Positions 27,164 to 28,326 of a stretch of 28,326 nt of DNA are shown here, piece after piece. The stretch covers positions 1-28,326 of the IMG/VR virus record IMGVR_UViG_3300046048_000459; one strand, written 5' to 3'. The notes beneath the pieces were generated by a model. That model saw nothing but the letters and a program-made list of their open reading frames with translations. It was not told where the DNA came from and ran no database searches. The position numbers were made by a program, and so were the translations under genes. Within the stretch, counting starts at the first letter, position 1, and the number at the start of each line of letters is the position of its first letter. The stretch comes from a virus.

Positions 27164-27402
27164 GTTTCTTTGATTCTCTCAAGAATCAGGTTCGTAAGTC
27201 GGTCGCGATACTTCTTGCGAATCGCTGCAATGCGCCGCGCTCGCGTTTCCGGAGAGTGCTTGCACTCCAGCAGCCAGGCGACGCCTTGCTCGATGATCCT
27301 GGCGTCATGGCGCGCCAAGCATTCAGCCTTTTCTCGCGCCCAGATGGCTTCCTGCTCGGCGTCCACGTTCCCTGCTGGTCGCCCGTCAGGGAGTCGTTTC
27401 AC
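27160..27402 (-). CDS. Hypothetical small basic helical protein
   Basis: An 80-residue protein, MKRLPDGRPAGNVDAEQEAI…, with a long charged helix (WAREKAECLARHDARIIEQG) and a basic C-terminal helix (ARRIAAIRKKYRDRLTNLIL). It could bind DNA or a partner in the replication module. No family recognised. It ends on an ATGA overlap with the Lar-like gene. Confidence 0.6.
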   Translation of the reverse strand: MKRLPDGRPAGNVDAEQEAIWAREKAECLARHDARIIEQGVAWLLECKHSPETRARRIAAIRKKYRDRLTNLILERIKET

Positions 27403-27417
27403 GGTGGGGACGGGCGA

Positions 27418-27663
27418 TCAGAACGGAATATCGTCGTCGAAGTCCTGCTGCTTTCCGTTACCGGAAGCCGGCGCGTCGTCCTTGCACTTGACCGCCAGCG
27501 ACACCCATCGTCCTGCCTTGTCGCTTTCGCGGGTCCAGCCGGACAGTTCGTACTCCACCCCGGCGATGATCACGTAGCCGCGTGAGTTTGGGGCCTTCTC
27601 GTTCCCCTTTTTGTTGTTGCGGAACAGTGCTCCGCTCATATCGCGTTTCTCGAAACCACTCAT
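27418..27663 (-). CDS. Small phage protein with SSB-like acidic C-terminal tail
   Basis: An 81-residue protein. Residues 1-60 (SGALFRNNKKGNEKAPNSRG, then VEYELSGWTRESDKAGRWVS) match a family of small phage proteins with a beta-rich DUF736-like core. The last residues are DFDDDIPF, like the C-terminal tip by which bacterial SSB recruits repair proteins. It may therefore act at replication forks, as an SSB-like protein or an SSB mimic. The start overlaps the end of the Rad50-like gene (ATGA). Confidence 0.65.
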   Translation of the reverse strand: MSGFEKRDMSGALFRNNKKGNEKAPNSRGYVIIAGVEYELSGWTRESDKAGRWVSLAVKCKDDAPASGNGKQQDFDDDIPF

Positions 27664-28326
27664 CGTAGGTTCTCCATCTCGATAACGGCGTCGGCGGATG
27701 CCCACGCCTCGGGGTTGTGGCTCACGAAGTACAGCCGGCGGTATCCGCCCCTCTCCATGGTCGAGCGCTGCATCCGGTAGTACATGGTTTTGCGCTCGGC
27801 GGTCAGGCCGTCTTCTACCTCGTCGCCAAACAGGGTCTCGTAGCCGTGGCCGCTCACCGACTGGTGATACAGCCCAACCGCGTCGGTCAGGGCCTTGTCG
27901 AGCCAGACGCTCTCGCCGCCGCTCTTGTGGACGATGCTCGCGCGCTGCCCGGAATCGGCGTCGTACACCTCCACGTCGAAGGTCTCCACGAGATCGCCCT
28001 GGGCGTTCGTTCGCTGCGTTGTGATCGCCAACGTGAATCGCGGCCCATAGGACGCTTCGAGCAGGTCGTTCGCGGTTGCAGCTATCGCCGGGCCGGCGTC
28101 CTCGATGGTCAGGTCGATGACGCCGCGCAGCGCCGACGCCAGCAGGTTGTACAGAGCCAGCTCGTCGGCAACATGGCTGGCATAGCGTTCGGCATCGGCG
28201 GAGCGCCGGACGGTTTCTTCCTTGCTGGCGATCTCGGCACGGATGGCACTCAGTATTCCGGCGCACTGGTCCGCAAGCCGCTCGGTCGCGGCATGATTGT
28301 TTCTCGCTATTCGCAGCGCTTCCGTT
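27660..28326 (-). CDS. Rad50/SbcC-like ATPase, C-terminal part (cut by right edge)
   Basis: The frame is open to the window edge, giving about 221 residues. The first 60 are a coiled-coil end (ASKEETVRRSADAERYASHV). They lead into LIEDAGP-like ASALRGVIDLTIEDAGPAIA and ANDLLEASYGPRFTLAITTQ. Then HKSGGESVWLDKAL carries the ABC signature (SGGE), DEVEDGLTAER fits the Walker B/D-loop, and LYFVSHNPE supplies the switch His. These belong to SMC/Rad50-type ATPases, which work with an Mre11/SbcD-like nuclease on DNA ends. The N-terminal lobe and any nuclease partner would lie to the right of the window. Confidence 0.8.
   Translation of the reverse strand, partial: TEALRIARNNHAATERLADQCAGILSAIRAEIASKEETVRRSADAERYASHVADELALYNLLASALRGVIDLTIEDAGPAIAATANDLLEASYGPRFTLAITTQRTNAQGDLVETFDVEVYDADSGQRASIVHKSGGESVWLDKALTDAVGLYHQSVSGHGYETLFGDEVEDGLTAERKTMYYRMQRSTMERGGYRRLYFVSHNPEAWASADAVIEMENLR

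Noticed and set aside
27418-28266. 282-codon version of the SSB-tailed gene
   Set aside because: The first 201 codons are out of frame with, and lie over, the Rad50-like coding sequence. The ATG at 27663 overlaps its stop.

Overview
This window is part of a tailed double-stranded DNA bacteriophage genome (Caudoviricetes) or a closely related prophage. The evidence is a complete packaging and head module (small and large terminase, portal, scaffold, capsid), a phage replication and recombination module, and many small, tightly overlapping genes. High GC content, Shine-Dalgarno (SD) starts and sigma70-like promoters suggest a proteobacterial host. I cannot name the host or phage genus. Tail, lysis, integrase and DNA polymerase genes are absent and could lie outside both edges. 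I see no tRNA gene, rRNA gene or CRISPR array.

Layout. (1) 1-9964, minus strand: head module, read right to left as terS, two small genes, terL, portal, four small genes including a GroES-like co-chaperonin, scaffold, a structural-type protein, a small capsid-associated protein, major capsid, and a partial structural gene at the left edge. (2) 9965-10879: a control region of about 0.9 kb without a convincing gene. It holds leftward promoter candidates, a leftward terminator, two rightward promoter candidates, iteron-like CCTAACA motifs, G-runs and a Z-DNA-type tract. (3) 10880-15703, plus strand: an operon of small, mostly unrecognised early-type proteins. Six of these genes are preceded by nearly identical copies of a stem-loop plus SD cassette. 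The operon ends with an HTH protein and an Ala-rich repeat protein. (4) 15723-15752: a bidirectional terminator between convergent operons. (5) 15756-20921, minus strand: small Cys-rich and membrane proteins, a drastically shortened DHH-phosphoesterase-like gene, and a cytosine methyltransferase/HNH cassette bounded by 63-bp direct repeats. (6) 20990-28326, minus strand: replication and recombination genes, namely a prim-pol/helicase fusion, a VRR-NUC nuclease, an SF2 helicase, a DUF4326 protein, a Lar-like zinc ribbon, a protein with an SSB-like acidic tail, and the C-terminal part of a Rad50/SbcC-like ATPase cut by the right edge.

How it fits together. The right-hand leftward genes would replicate and repair phage DNA, and the methyltransferase could protect it. 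The plus-strand small genes are probably host-takeover or accessory factors expressed early from the control region. The left module assembles heads and packages DNA. The least ordinary features are the repeated stem-loop/SD cassette (12096-14308), the repeat-bounded methyltransferase/HNH block in which the last methyltransferase motif is stranded in another frame (18930-20732), the 54-residue DHH remnant (16334-16498), and a promoter-terminator arrangement upstream of the late genes resembling lambda pR'-tR'.
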